From a virus: a stretch of 55,102 bases of DNA. Below, in pieces: positions 45,791 through 54,841 of this stretch (position 1 is the stretch's first letter; each line of letters opens with the position of its first letter). Made by a program: the position numbers and the translations under genes. Below the pieces are notes generated by a model. It saw only the letters and a program-made list of their open reading frames with translations, was not told where the DNA came from and searched no databases. Location: IMG/VR virus record IMGVR_UViG_3300046723_000197, positions 1-55,102 of that record; one strand, 5' to 3'.

Positions 45791-47287
45791 ATGGCAGCTA
45801 TCCCGGTTTTCAGTCACGTGGTGATCGTGGCGATGGAAAACCACGGCTTCGGGCAGATCATCGGCGCCTCCACTGGTGCGCCGTTCATCAACAACACGCT
45901 GGTGCCGGGCGGGGCGCTGTTCAGCGGCTACCACGCGCCGGGGCACCCGAGCTTCCCTAACTATTTCGTCCTGGTGTCGGGCACGACGTGGGGGTCGGCG
46001 CAGTTCCAGACGGGCGGCGACAAATGCCCGCCGACCGGATGGCCGTTTACTGGGCCGAATATCGGGTCGCTGCTAGTGGCGAAGGGCCTGACGTTCAAGA
46101 ACTACTGCGAGAACCTGCCAGCCAACCACCAGTCGGGCGACGCCGCACCCTATTACGGGCACCACAACCCGATCCCGTTCTTCTCCAACGTCGCTAACAG
46201 CCTGACCGTCGATTTCACCACTTTCCCCACCACCACGGCTGGGTTTGCGGCGCTGCCGACAGTGTCGTTCGTCGTCCCCAATGGCAACGACGACATGCAC
46301 GACGGGACGGTCACCCAGGGCGACACCTGGCTCAACACCCATTTCAGTGCCTACGCGGCGTGGGCGAAGCTCAACAACTCGCTGCTGATCGTCTGGTGGG
46401 ATGAGGACTACGGGACGGCGGACAACCCGCCTGAGATTTTCTACGGTGCGAATGTCAAGGCCGGCCGCTACCCCGAGACGCCGCTGAGCCACGTCAATTT
46501 CCTGCGCACCTTGTGCGACATGTATGGCCTGGCGGCACCAGCCGGGGCGGCTACCGCAACCCCCGTCACTGATGTGTGGAGCGGCACCCCGCCACCGCCC
46601 AATGCGCTGATTATTGATACGACTTCCATCCCGGCCGCGACCGCCGGCACGTTCTACACCACCACACTGGCGGCCAGCGGCGGCACCCCGCCGTTCACCT
46701 GGTCGGTGGCCAGCGGACTGCCCCTCGGCATCACGATCAACGCCAGCAGCGGTGTCATCTCTGGCACAGCGGCGAACGGCGGGAACTTCCCGTTCACCGC
46801 ACAGGTGCACGACGTGGGCAGCCCCGTCCAGACCGACACCCAGGGACTGACGCTGGTGGTGAACACCGGCCCCCCGCCGCCCCCCGGGCAGCCGTCGATC
46901 ACCACCACCAGCCTGCCCAATGGCCAGGTGGCCACCGCCTACTCGGTCACCTTGATGGGCACTGGCGGCACGCCGCCGTATGCGTGGTCGCTCATCGGCA
47001 GCCTGCCCTCAGGACTGGCCCTGTCCGGGGCAGTGCTCTCCGGTATTCCGGGCAGTGCGGGGTCGTTCAATCTCACGGCCCACCTGCTCGACTTCGCCGG
47101 GCAGTCCGCCACCCCGGTGCCACTGACCCTGACTGTGGGCACTGGGCCACCGCCACCGCCCCCGCCGAGTGGCAGCCCATTCGCTACCGGCGCGGGGGTC
47201 AGCACCACCATGGTGCCTGCTGATGTCATGGGGGCCACGCTGGTGAACACGCTCGGCTTCGTCGCTATCCAGGATGTGACACCGTGA
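45791..47287 (+). CDS. phosphoesterase-domain tail spike with two Ig repeats
   Basis: 498 residues. Residues 1-270 are an acid phosphatase/phospholipase-C-type phosphoesterase (PF04185-like): HVVIVAMENHGFGQIIG, GYHAPGHPSFPNYFVLVSG, VPNGNDDMHDGTV and LLIVWWDEDYG carry the usual metal and nucleophile residues. Two He_PIG repeats follow (GVISGTAANGGNFPFTAQVH; SLPNGQVATAYSVTLMG), then a proline-rich linker. An enzyme cutting a phosphodiester surface polymer such as teichoic acid would fit a tail protein; the substrate is not shown by the sequence. Confidence 0.68.
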   Translation: MAAIPVFSHVVIVAMENHGFGQIIGASTGAPFINNTLVPGGALFSGYHAPGHPSFPNYFVLVSGTTWGSAQFQTGGDKCPPTGWPFTGPNIGSLLVAKGLTFKNYCENLPANHQSGDAAPYYGHHNPIPFFSNVANSLTVDFTTFPTTTAGFAALPTVSFVVPNGNDDMHDGTVTQGDTWLNTHFSAYAAWAKLNNSLLIVWWDEDYGTADNPPEIFYGANVKAGRYPETPLSHVNFLRTLCDMYGLAAPAGAATATPVTDVWSGTPPPPNALIIDTTSIPAATAGTFYTTTLAASGGTPPFTWSVASGLPLGITINASSGVISGTAANGGNFPFTAQVHDVGSPVQTDTQGLTLVVNTGPPPPPGQPSITTTSLPNGQVATAYSVTLMGTGGTPPYAWSLIGSLPSGLALSGAVLSGIPGSAGSFNLTAHLLDFAGQSATPVPLTLTVGTGPPPPPPPSGSPFATGAGVSTTMVPADVMGATLVNTLGFVAIQDVTP

Positions 47288-48207
47288 CCGCCCTCATCCC
47301 GCCGAACAACCTCCAGCCAGGCGACCCGCTGCACATCTTCTACCACAACAACATCGCTGACGTGCTGACCCAGCAGAACACGCTCCTGCTGGTGCCGACA
47401 GCGGTGCTCACCGCGAACTACACCGCTAATCCGCGTGACCTGGTGCTGATGGACACCACAGCAGGCAGTCTGGTCGTCTCGCTGCCAGTCGCCCCGCCGG
47501 ACATGACGTGCATCGAAGTGAAGATGGTCGGCACCACCGGCGGCCACACCACCACGATCAACACTGGCGGCGCTGACCAGTTCAACGCGGACGGCACCAC
47601 CAGCCGCACCCTGACCACCCTCGGCCAGTCGCTCACGCTGCTGTATTCGGCGGCGGCGTCCCGCTGGTATGGGCTGCAAGGTGAGAACGCGGCCGGCTCA
47701 GGCATGACCAACCCAATGTCGGTCCTCGGTGACATCATCTACGGCGGCTCCGCTGGCGCGGCGACCCGGCTGGCCGGCGACACGACCAACGTGCGCAAAC
47801 TGCTGCGCAGCCTGTCATCGGCTGGGGTGGCGGCAGCACCCGTGTGGGACACGCTCACCACCACCGACATGCCGAACCAGATAGCGGCCAAGGTGGTGGC
47901 GCTGAGCGACACCTCCACCATCGCGGTCGATGCTTCTCTTGGCAATGACTTCCGGGTCACCATCGGGGCCAGCCGCACCATGGGCAACCCCACTAACCCG
48001 CTCGACGGGCAGAAGATCCTGTTCCAGATCACCCAGGGCGGCGCCGGCTCGTTCACGATCACCTGGAGCAACGCCTACATCTTCTCCACCGGCCTGCCCC
48101 AGCCCACCCTGACCACCACGACGGCCAAGACGGACCTGGTCGGCTTCGTCTACAACGGCAGCAAATCCAAGTGGCTGATGGTGGCTTACGTGCTCGGATT
48201 TAGCTAA
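47284..48207 (+). CDS. tail protein with shared N- and C-terminal modules
   Basis: 307 residues from GTG 47284. The N-terminus IPPNNLQPGDPLHIFYHNNI followed by ADVL matches the start of the beta-helix protein at 50226 (HVDFHNNISDVL). The middle is beta-rich. The C-terminus DASLGNDFRVTIGASRTMGN and DLVGFVYNGSKSKWLM matches the C-terminus of 39940-40587. A module-shuffled tail protein. Confidence 0.58.
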   Translation: MTALIPPNNLQPGDPLHIFYHNNIADVLTQQNTLLLVPTAVLTANYTANPRDLVLMDTTAGSLVVSLPVAPPDMTCIEVKMVGTTGGHTTTINTGGADQFNADGTTSRTLTTLGQSLTLLYSAAASRWYGLQGENAAGSGMTNPMSVLGDIIYGGSAGAATRLAGDTTNVRKLLRSLSSAGVAAAPVWDTLTTTDMPNQIAAKVVALSDTSTIAVDASLGNDFRVTIGASRTMGNPTNPLDGQKILFQITQGGAGSFTITWSNAYIFSTGLPQPTLTTTTAKTDLVGFVYNGSKSKWLMVAYVLGFS

Positions 48208-48905
48208 TGAGCGCGGCGGTCGCATCGGCGACAGGCTTCAGCACGGGCGCCAACATCACTGCCCTCACCGCTACTGTCACCCTGCCCAGCGGTGCCATGA
48301 ACGGTGACGTGATAGTTATCTTCGTCAACGAGACCGGCTCGGGCCTTACCTGGTCGGTCCCGAACTTCACCGCTGTCACGGCGGCGAGCGGGACCAACTG
48401 CTCCTGCCAGGTGCTGTACCGGATACTCGACGGCAGCGGCAACGACCCTGGGGCCACGTTCACGATCACCGAATCCGCCGGCGGCCAGTTCGCTGGGACG
48501 TGCATGCGGGTCACGGGTGCGAGCAACACCAGCCCGTTCGACCCGGCGCCCACCTCCGGGCAGGTCAACGCCTCATCCACGAACATCACCGCGCCGGGGA
48601 TCACCACCACAGTCAACGGCGACCTGCTGATCTGGGGCGGGTGTGACCGGGTGCCCAGCGGCGCGCCGAACGCGATCACCCTGCCCGCTGGCTACACCGA
48701 CAGCGGGGCTGGCCAGAGCAGCAGCAGTGCTGCTGGCCACAGCAACTCGGGGAACATTGCCGGCTACATCACGCAGGGCTCAGCTGGTGCCACCGGCAAC
48801 GTGGTCGGCACGGAAGGCTCAGCCACCGCCAACGGCGCTGTCCTGCTCGGAATGCAGGCTGCCGCAGCTGTCACCGCCGCCAGCAATATGCTGCTTATCT
48901 ACTGA
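48207..48905 (+). CDS. jelly-roll-like tail protein
   Basis: 232 residues. TLPSGAMNGDVIVIFVNETG, FTAVTAASGTNCSCQVLYRI and GQFAGTCMRVTGASNTSPFD make a beta sandwich similar to the N-terminal domains of 20645 and 42407. Starts at a TAATG junction and ends with GGAGG before the next gene. Confidence 0.55.
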   Translation: MSAAVASATGFSTGANITALTATVTLPSGAMNGDVIVIFVNETGSGLTWSVPNFTAVTAASGTNCSCQVLYRILDGSGNDPGATFTITESAGGQFAGTCMRVTGASNTSPFDPAPTSGQVNASSTNITAPGITTTVNGDLLIWGGCDRVPSGAPNAITLPAGYTDSGAGQSSSSAAGHSNSGNIAGYITQGSAGATGNVVGTEGSATANGAVLLGMQAAAAVTAASNMLLIY

Positions 48906-48914
48906 GGAGGCCCG

Positions 48915-50225
48915 ATGCCCGTCCTGAGCGGCCAGGTTCCGCCTCCACCGCCGCCACCGCCGCCGCCACCGCCACCCAGGCTGGCTGGGCCACGGCGGGA
49001 CTGGCAGTTTGTCCTCGGCCCGCCCACAGGCGGGTGGGTCACCCCGCTGACGCAGGCGACGAGCCGGACAGTCACCTGGCGGCTCACCGACTCGCACGAG
49101 GCCAGTTTCACAGTCAACTGTGACGCGGGGCTCGATACTGGGATCGTGCCGCTGGTCACCGACCTGCATGTGCTGTTCGCCGGGCTGCCGCTGTTCCGTG
49201 GCCGCGTCGGGATCGGCGGGAACTGCTCGGACGTGATCAGCGCCACCAGCGGGCACCACGCAACATTCCCGGCGCTGTCCTACCGGGGCATCCTGGAACG
49301 GCGCATCTTTTATGGCAACACCGACCGGGTGTTCACCAACATGGACATGGCCCCGCTGGTCATGGCGATCCTCGGCATGACCCAGACCCAGCAAGGCGGG
49401 GGGCTGGGCATCACCGGCGGGATCGGTTTCCCCACGCTGGGCCATATTGTCCCCACCCAGACGGTCACCAGCGGCGATGTCATCGGCCAGCTGATAGACG
49501 AACTCGCCTACCAGAAGGACATCGGGTTCGACTGGGACATCACCCCGCAGGATCAGTCGCTCCAGACGATCGACCTGTGGCTGGGCTCGCGCGGCACCGA
49601 CCGGGGTGTTGTCCTGCAGTTCGGTGATGGGCTGACCACGGGTGAATGGACGCGGGACCTGGACACGTCGGTGTATGCGAACGCGCTGCACATGAGCGGC
49701 TCCGCGCCGGCGCCCACCAAGGCGGTGCCGTCGCCGGTGCCGCCCACCCCGGTTGAGGTCGTCGTGTCCGATATTGCGACCCGGCCGGAAGGCCGCTGGG
49801 ATGCGGTGCTGACTTCCGAGGAGCTGGATGAGAGCCATCTCGCCGCCTACGCCGAGCTGACCCTGGCAGCCGACGCGATAGCCACCCCCTCCTACACCAT
49901 TCCCCTGAAGCCGGGTGCGTGGGGCGGCCCGTCGCATATCTGGATCGGCGACATTGTGCATGTGGTGCTCCAGTCGGGCCGGTTCCAGGGGACGCGGGAA
50001 CGGCTGCGGGTGCTGGAGATCAGCGCGAACGTCGGGCAGGATCTGGTGCAGGTGGTGCTGACCCTCGGCGCACCGAGGCTCGACGTTCACCGGCAGCTGC
50101 GCCGGCTCGCCCGTGAGCTGCGCAAGGCACGTAAGCACCGGCACGCGGGCCGTGACCCACGGCCCATCTACCAGATCACCGGCCCGTCGAGCGGGCTGAG
50201 CCAGAACTTCGGGGAGGGGATATAA
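48915..50225 (+). CDS. ReqiPepy6 Gp37-like minor tail protein
   Basis: 436 residues with GAGGAGG upstream. A tract of 13 prolines at residues 9-21 precedes the folded part. DWQFVLGPPTGGWVTPLTQA, RTVTWRLTDSHEASFTV and FRGRVGIGGNCSDV are typical of siphovirus Gp37-like baseplate proteins, as are YRGILERRIFYGNTDRVF and LIDELAYQKDIGF. The C-terminal part is a basic helix region (LRRLARELRKARKHRH). Part of the baseplate hub in related phages. Confidence 0.72.
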   Translation: MPVLSGQVPPPPPPPPPPPPPRLAGPRRDWQFVLGPPTGGWVTPLTQATSRTVTWRLTDSHEASFTVNCDAGLDTGIVPLVTDLHVLFAGLPLFRGRVGIGGNCSDVISATSGHHATFPALSYRGILERRIFYGNTDRVFTNMDMAPLVMAILGMTQTQQGGGLGITGGIGFPTLGHIVPTQTVTSGDVIGQLIDELAYQKDIGFDWDITPQDQSLQTIDLWLGSRGTDRGVVLQFGDGLTTGEWTRDLDTSVYANALHMSGSAPAPTKAVPSPVPPTPVEVVVSDIATRPEGRWDAVLTSEELDESHLAAYAELTLAADAIATPSYTIPLKPGAWGGPSHIWIGDIVHVVLQSGRFQGTRERLRVLEISANVGQDLVQVVLTLGAPRLDVHRQLRRLARELRKARKHRHAGRDPRPIYQITGPSSGLSQNFGEGI

Positions 50226-52028
50226 ATGGCCACCGCGATCCCCCCGGATTCGTCCCGGGCGGGTGACTCCGGTCACGTGGATTTCCACAACAACATCTCG
50301 GACGTGCTGTCGCTGTATGCGCAGGCGCTGGCCCAGCAGGCTCACGCCTCGGCCTCCGGCAATGCCGCGATGATATCTGCCATCCAGGCGCAAGTGAGTG
50401 CGCCCGGCGGCGGCTACAGCTTTGGCTCCCCCCCTAACGCCCTCAACCCGGTCTACGCCGGTGGCGCTGACCCTGCCGGCGTGGCGGATTCGACAGCGGC
50501 GATCCAGGCGGCGCTGAACGCCACCAGCGCCGGTCAGCCGACCGTGCTGCCGGTGGGCACGTTCCTGATCTCCTCACCGATCACCATGTTCTCCGGGGAT
50601 GAGCTGATGGGCAGCCACGGCTCTAAGCATGTCCTGACCGGCACCATCCTGAAACTGTCCGCTTCATTCGCGGGCGCTGCCGCGATCATCCTCGCCCCCA
50701 GCTCGTCCGAGCAGCGGGTCACCCGGGTCAACATCGACGGGTCGCTCGCCACAGCGAACACGGTCATCGGGATCAAAGCCGACACCTCCACCGGCCCCGT
50801 GCAGTACGTCCAGCTGTCGGACATCCTGATTACCGGCGCGGGCATCTCCACCGGCGTATCTGCGCAGTCCACCGGGGCGAACCTGCCCAACGGGTGGCGG
50901 TGTGAACGGGTCGTCGTCCTGAACAACGGCGGCACCGGCATCCTGCTGGCCAACGCCGCCGATGGCCACTGGACCAACTGCCAGACGATCGGCGCCGGGA
51001 ACTTCGGCTGGTCCATCAACGGCTGCACCAACAGCCTGTTCACCGCGTGCCGCGCTGACTTCGCCGTCAACGACGGGTGGGCCGTCACCGGCTCCTGGTC
51101 AACCGGTGCCGGGTCGGGCGGCTGCCAGTGGATCGGCTGCTCCACCGACCGCAACGGCCATTCCGGGGTGAACATCACCGCCACCGGCAGTGTGCCGATG
51201 TTCTTCGACGGGATCATGTGCCGCCGCGACGGCTCCTCTTCCGTCTCCGGCGGGTTCGCCGGGCTGCGGCTGAACGGGGCCACGGTGCCGGTGACGGTGG
51301 ACGGGATCACCGTGTGGCCGGGGCCAGCGGACGACGGGTCGGGGAACGTTACCCCCCAGTACGGCATCAGTGTTATCGGGTCATCTGCATACCTGCAAGT
51401 CGCGTCCGGGTATGTGCAGGGCGTGTCGTCGTCGGTGAATAACGACGCAACCAACACCTACGTGGGTATTTCGCTAGATACGATCCGTGCGTCCGGGCCG
51501 AACACGGCGGCGGTGTTCGACGGTCAGGCCACCTCGAAGGCGAATATTTCTGAGGTGGACGTGGCGAGTACCGGTACCGAAACTGACCTGGTCACGCTGA
51601 CACTGCCAACGGGCTACCTGAAAGCGGGGACCGCATTCCGCATCGACCTGTCTGGCACCGCCCAGTTCATTTCCACCTCCGGGACGCTCACATTCAGGGC
51701 CTACCTCGGCGGCGTGGTTTCGACGGAGACGGTGCAGATGGCGAGCCAGGGAAGCGCCGGCGGCCCGTCCGGGTTCTGGCTCACCATGCTGGTCACCGTC
51801 CGTGCCGCTGGCGTGTCCGGCACGTTCGTCTCCACTGGGCGCGGCGAAATCGAGTCCGCCACCCGGGTCAACCTGTCGCAGGGCAACGTGCTGACCACGG
51901 CTACCGTGAACACGACTCAGGCGTCACCGGTCGTCAAGGTCTCTGCGCAGTGGCAGACCGCTGACCCCTCCAATGCGCTCAAGGTGTCGGTAGCGACGAT
52001 TGAGCCGGCCGGCCGGGTGCTGACATGA
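50226..52028 (+). CDS. right-handed beta-helix tail spike
   Basis: 600 residues. N-terminal attachment module with HVDFHNNISDVLSLYAQALA, then a pectate-lyase-like helix from about residue 80: AGVADSTAAIQAALNATSAG, TVLPVGTFLISSPITMFSGD, VVLNNGGTGILLANAADGHW and CSTDRNGHSGVNITATGS are typical rungs. A C-terminal beta domain (residues 450-600) probably drives trimerisation. It likely binds or cuts host surface polysaccharide. No catalytic triad assigned. Confidence 0.72.
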   Translation: MATAIPPDSSRAGDSGHVDFHNNISDVLSLYAQALAQQAHASASGNAAMISAIQAQVSAPGGGYSFGSPPNALNPVYAGGADPAGVADSTAAIQAALNATSAGQPTVLPVGTFLISSPITMFSGDELMGSHGSKHVLTGTILKLSASFAGAAAIILAPSSSEQRVTRVNIDGSLATANTVIGIKADTSTGPVQYVQLSDILITGAGISTGVSAQSTGANLPNGWRCERVVVLNNGGTGILLANAADGHWTNCQTIGAGNFGWSINGCTNSLFTACRADFAVNDGWAVTGSWSTGAGSGGCQWIGCSTDRNGHSGVNITATGSVPMFFDGIMCRRDGSSSVSGGFAGLRLNGATVPVTVDGITVWPGPADDGSGNVTPQYGISVIGSSAYLQVASGYVQGVSSSVNNDATNTYVGISLDTIRASGPNTAAVFDGQATSKANISEVDVASTGTETDLVTLTLPTGYLKAGTAFRIDLSGTAQFISTSGTLTFRAYLGGVVSTETVQMASQGSAGGPSGFWLTMLVTVRAAGVSGTFVSTGRGEIESATRVNLSQGNVLTTATVNTTQASPVVKVSAQWQTADPSNALKVSVATIEPAGRVLT

Positions 52029-52041
52029 AAATCTCTCACGC

Positions 52042-52980
52042 CTAGTGGTGGATGATCAGGATGATCGCCACTACGACGGAGACCAGGACGGCGACGATGC
52101 TGATCCCCACGGTGATCTGGCTACGGACGCGGTCGCTGGCCGCGATCCGTTCCATCTGGGTATAAGTGTTATCTGACCGCTGTTCCCCGCGCTGCTCATT
52201 GCGGCCCACCCCGCCCGCTTCCAGCCGCACGATCCGTTCCTTGATGTCAGCGAAAGTGTCCGCGAGAGCCTGCAGCCCCGTCTGTGTCTGGGCCGCGTTG
52301 GCGGTGATCGTTTCCTTGGTCGCCACCTCGGACTTGGAGATAGCGACCGTGTTCGACTCGTTCTGCTTCTCCACCGCCTTCTCGGCGGCGGCCAGGGCGG
52401 CGGCGAGGGCCAGGGCATTGGAGGCGAATAGCCCTTCGATCGCCTTGAATTTCTCCTCAGCCACGTCACCCACCCGGTGAGTCTCAGCGGTGGCCAGGGT
52501 GATCTGGGCCAGCGTGAACTCGCGCACATGCTGGGTCTCGGAAGTGATGTCAGTCGGGGTCTTGGCCACATCGGCGGCGAGCAGTTTCGTCGCCCGGTCG
52601 ATGGCGTCGATCCGCGCCTCGATGAGTTCCCGCAGGTTCGTGATCTCGATGCCGCGTTCTTCGCGGAGCCGGTCGCGGACGTGATCGATCTCCGTGTGGA
52701 GGTGGGTGACTTCGCCCGCATTGATGCTGGTGGCTTTGTCCATCCCGTCGAGGCGTGTCTCCAGCAGTTCCCGCAGTCCGCTGACCCGTTCGGTGATGGT
52801 CCGGTTGAGCGCCGCCTCGGTCTCACGCAGCTGCTGGGTAGTGAGCAGGGTCGGGTCAGGACGGGGCCGCCAGTCGTACTGGCGGGACGAGGCCGCCTGT
52901 GCGGCCACATCGTTCTCGGCCATCTCATCGCCGTTACCGTCAGGCGCAGGCATCCCGCGTCTTGCGGGGTGCCTTGCCAT
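52042..52980 (-). CDS. long coiled-coil protein with C-terminal membrane anchor
   Basis: 312 residues from ATG 52980 (ATG 53001 is in frame but is upstream of the GGGGGGG ribosome site). A disordered N-terminal 40 residues is followed by repeated heptad regions with ETRLDGMDKATSINAGEVTH and IEARIDAIDRATKLLAADVA, which resemble each other. The final 25 residues (ITVGISIVAVLVSVVVAIIL) form one membrane helix. Minus strand within the plus-strand lysis region. It might be an attached tail chaperone or a membrane spanin-like protein; no family assigned. Confidence 0.65.
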   Translation of the reverse strand: MARHPARRGMPAPDGNGDEMAENDVAAQAASSRQYDWRPRPDPTLLTTQQLRETEAALNRTITERVSGLRELLETRLDGMDKATSINAGEVTHLHTEIDHVRDRLREERGIEITNLRELIEARIDAIDRATKLLAADVAKTPTDITSETQHVREFTLAQITLATAETHRVGDVAEEKFKAIEGLFASNALALAAALAAAEKAVEKQNESNTVAISKSEVATKETITANAAQTQTGLQALADTFADIKERIVRLEAGGVGRNEQRGEQRSDNTYTQMERIAASDRVRSQITVGISIVAVLVSVVVAIILIIHH

Positions 52981-53008
52981 TGTGCCCCCCCCTGCACACA
53001 TATGAGCC

Positions 53009-53035
53009 GGTAGTTAACTAGCTTAACTGGCTACC
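53009..53035. promoter_or_regulatory. AT-rich palindrome in the divergent lysis region
   Basis: GGTAG...CTACC flanks AGTTAA-CTAGC-TTAACT (53012-53028), an imperfect 27-base palindrome with a core far less GC-rich than the surroundings. It lies between the divergent coiled-coil and holin-like genes and is placed to be an operator or overlapping promoter. Confidence 0.5.
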
Positions 53036-53133
53036 CGTACCTGCCGCACTGAAGAAACTGGCCGCTATTACCACTGCCGGCGGCCTGTTACCAGCTACGC
53101 TGCTGGCAGCAGTCCCACGAAAGGGGACGCATT

Positions 53134-53334
53134 GTGACCGGTCTCATGGAGTACGTGGCCACACACCGCAAAGCGATCCTGGCTGGCCTGCTGGCAGGTA
53201 TCGCGGCCTATTTCGCCGCGTCGTCGGCGGGTGCCACCTGGAAGGCGTCCCTGGTGGCCGCTGTCATCGCGGCAGCCGGCAGTGGCACAGGCGTTCACTT
53301 CATCCCCAACAGGCCGGCGAAGCCAGCCGCTTAG
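53134..53334 (+). CDS. holin-like small membrane protein
   Basis: 66 residues from GTG 53134. Two hydrophobic segments, AILAGLLAGIAAYFAAS and WKASLVAAVIAAAGSGT, are joined by a short turn, with a basic first segment and a PNRPAKPAA tail. Two-helix proteins of this length before endolysin genes are commonly holins, which make the membrane hole. A good terminator follows at once. Confidence 0.62.
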   Translation: MTGLMEYVATHRKAILAGLLAGIAAYFAASSAGATWKASLVAAVIAAAGSGTGVHFIPNRPAKPAA

Positions 53335-53347
53335 CCCCCCCCAGACA

Positions 53348-53387
53348 CCCTCCCTGTGCCACGCGGCCGGCACAGGGAGGGTTTTTT
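53348..53387 (+). terminator. intrinsic terminator
   Basis: CCCTCCCTGTGCC (53348-53360) pairs perfectly with 53369-53381 across an eight-base loop and is followed by six T. The clearest intrinsic terminator in the window. It separates the holin-like gene from the lysins. Confidence 0.92.
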
Positions 53388-53463
53388 ACTCTCCGTAACT
53401 GACACCACCGGTTTCGCGGTGACACTATCGGCCCCTGCCCGGCTGGGTTAGGTTCGCCCAATT

Positions 53464-53493
53464 GCTGCCGCAGCCCTGACCCGCTGCGGCAGC
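53464..53493 (+). promoter_or_regulatory. 5' UTR hairpin before LysM lysin
   Basis: GCTGCCGCAG (53464-53473) pairs with 53484-53493 around a ten-base loop. TAGGTT at 53449-53454 is a possible -10 without a clear -35. The GTG start follows at 53523 after GGAGAAGAG. A leader or weak terminator is possible. Confidence 0.45.
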
Positions 53494-53522
53494 GTCTTGT
53501 CCCCGGACCCCGGAGAAGAGCC

Positions 53523-54368
53523 GTGCTGCGCACCGGTCTGCAACTGCGCCCTGGGCGCTATCAGGTACCACGTTCAACTATCCGCCACTGGCCTATCCTG
53601 GCCGCCACCGTCACTGCCGCCACCGTGATCGTGGCGGCTTTCGCGTTCACCACCCCCCATCAGCGGCCCAGGATCGCCGCTGCCCGCACCCGGCACGCCG
53701 CCGCAAGGGTCACCAGGACCCGGGTGCTGGCGTCCGGGAGCGTCAGCCCTGGCCCCATGGGGGCGATGATGCACTTCGCCCCCCGTGCCCACGTTCAGCT
53801 GACCCGGTATGTAGTCCAGGCGGGTGACTCGTTGTCGCTGATCGCCCACCGGCTCTACGGCCAGGCGTCCGAATGGCCAGCGCTGTGGTGGGTGAACCGC
53901 TCGCACGTGCACAACCCGGCCGCCCTGAAGGTGGGCACGGTGCTGGACCTGTCGCTGCCCACGCACCCGCATGAGGCACGGCTGCTGAAAGCGGCGCTCG
54001 CGGCAATCCCCCAGCCGGTGGTGCGGCAAGGTGCTGCGCCCACCGCATCCACCGGCCAGGGGACGACTGCCCCCGCCCCAGTCGTCGCTGCCCCCGTCTC
54101 GGGAATCTACTCCTACTCCGCCCTGGAATCTCTGTGGGTGAGCGCGGGAGGCCCAGCGAGTGCGGAAGCTGCGGCGGCGACGATCGCTGAGTGCGAATCG
54201 GGTGGGAACCCGCAGGCGTACAACCCCTCGGGGGCTACGGGTTTGTGGCAAATCCTCGGGTCGGTGGTGCCTGGCAATCTGACTGACCCGATGGTCAATG
54301 CAGAAAATGCCGTGGCCAAGTTCCACGCCTCGGGTGACACGTTCGCGCAATGGGTGTGTACGGCATGA
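53523..54368 (+). CDS. LysM plus transglycosylase-like lysin
   Basis: 281 residues from GTG 53523. A membrane or signal-anchor segment at about 20-45 (ILAATVTAATVIVAAFAF) is followed by a disordered basic region. LysM lies at 92-143 (YVVQAGDSLSLIAHRLYGQA), which binds peptidoglycan. A transglycosylase-like domain lies at about 195-281 (IAECESGGNPQAYNPSGATG, LWQILGS), with Glu in ECESGG as the likely catalytic residue. It cuts the glycan strand at lysis or entry. Its stop overlaps the next ATG. Confidence 0.8.
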   Translation: MLRTGLQLRPGRYQVPRSTIRHWPILAATVTAATVIVAAFAFTTPHQRPRIAAARTRHAAARVTRTRVLASGSVSPGPMGAMMHFAPRAHVQLTRYVVQAGDSLSLIAHRLYGQASEWPALWWVNRSHVHNPAALKVGTVLDLSLPTHPHEARLLKAALAAIPQPVVRQGAAPTASTGQGTTAPAPVVAAPVSGIYSYSALESLWVSAGGPASAEAAAATIAECESGGNPQAYNPSGATGLWQILGSVVPGNLTDPMVNAENAVAKFHASGDTFAQWVCTA

Positions 54369-54832
54369 GGGCGATCCGTAAACTTGCTGCCATACTCGTG
54401 CTCGCCGGGGCTGTCGCCCTTCCGGTTCAGGCTTCCGCGCCAGCCTCGGCGAGCACGTCCAGTCACCGCTTCGGCGCCTACGAATACGCGGTCCACCATC
54501 GCGGCTGCTGGTACTCGTGGGGGGGCACCGGGCCGTGCTCCTATGGTTATGACTGCAGTGGCCTGGTCGTCGCCGCCTACGCCAGCCAGGGCATCAGCCT
54601 GCCGAGGACTACCTACGACATGCTGGGCAGCTCGAAGCTGGTGCGGGTCAGCCACAGCCAGGCCCGTGAGGGTGACCTGGTTTTCTACGGCAGCGGGCAT
54701 GTGGAGCTGTACCGGTGGTCGCATGAGACGATCGGTGCGCTCACGTCCGGGACGGTGGTGAACTATCACCGCTGGTACTCCAGCTCGTGGTGGCAGCCCT
54801 CGGGTTACTACCACGTGCGCGGCGCGGGGTAG
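54365..54832 (+). CDS. secreted NlpC/P60 endopeptidase (lysin)
   Basis: 155 residues from ATG 54365, overlapping the upstream TGA; an in-frame start at 54350 is inside the previous gene. Signal peptide at 1-30 (LAAILVLAGAVALPVQASA). The NlpC/P60 domain has C64 in YGYDCSGLVVAAYASQG, H112 in GSGHVELYRW and a third residue in NYHRW. It cleaves peptide cross-links of peptidoglycan. With the LysM protein it makes a two-enzyme lysis set. Confidence 0.82.
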   Translation: MRAIRKLAAILVLAGAVALPVQASAPASASTSSHRFGAYEYAVHHRGCWYSWGGTGPCSYGYDCSGLVVAAYASQGISLPRTTYDMLGSSKLVRVSHSQAREGDLVFYGSGHVELYRWSHETIGALTSGTVVNYHRWYSSSWWQPSGYYHVRGAG

Positions 54833-54841
54833 GGTCGTCCC
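54830..54841 (+). promoter_or_regulatory. -10 element for leaderless zinc-protein mRNA
   Basis: TAGGGT (54830-54835) overlaps the upstream stop codon and is followed by six bases (CGTCCC) and the GTG start at 54842. Same geometry as 9968 and 19780. Confidence 0.5.

Noticed and set aside
48819-50393. 524-codon minus-strand open frame
   Set aside because: Opposite-strand shadow of the Gp37-like gene, Arg/Gly/His-rich without domains.
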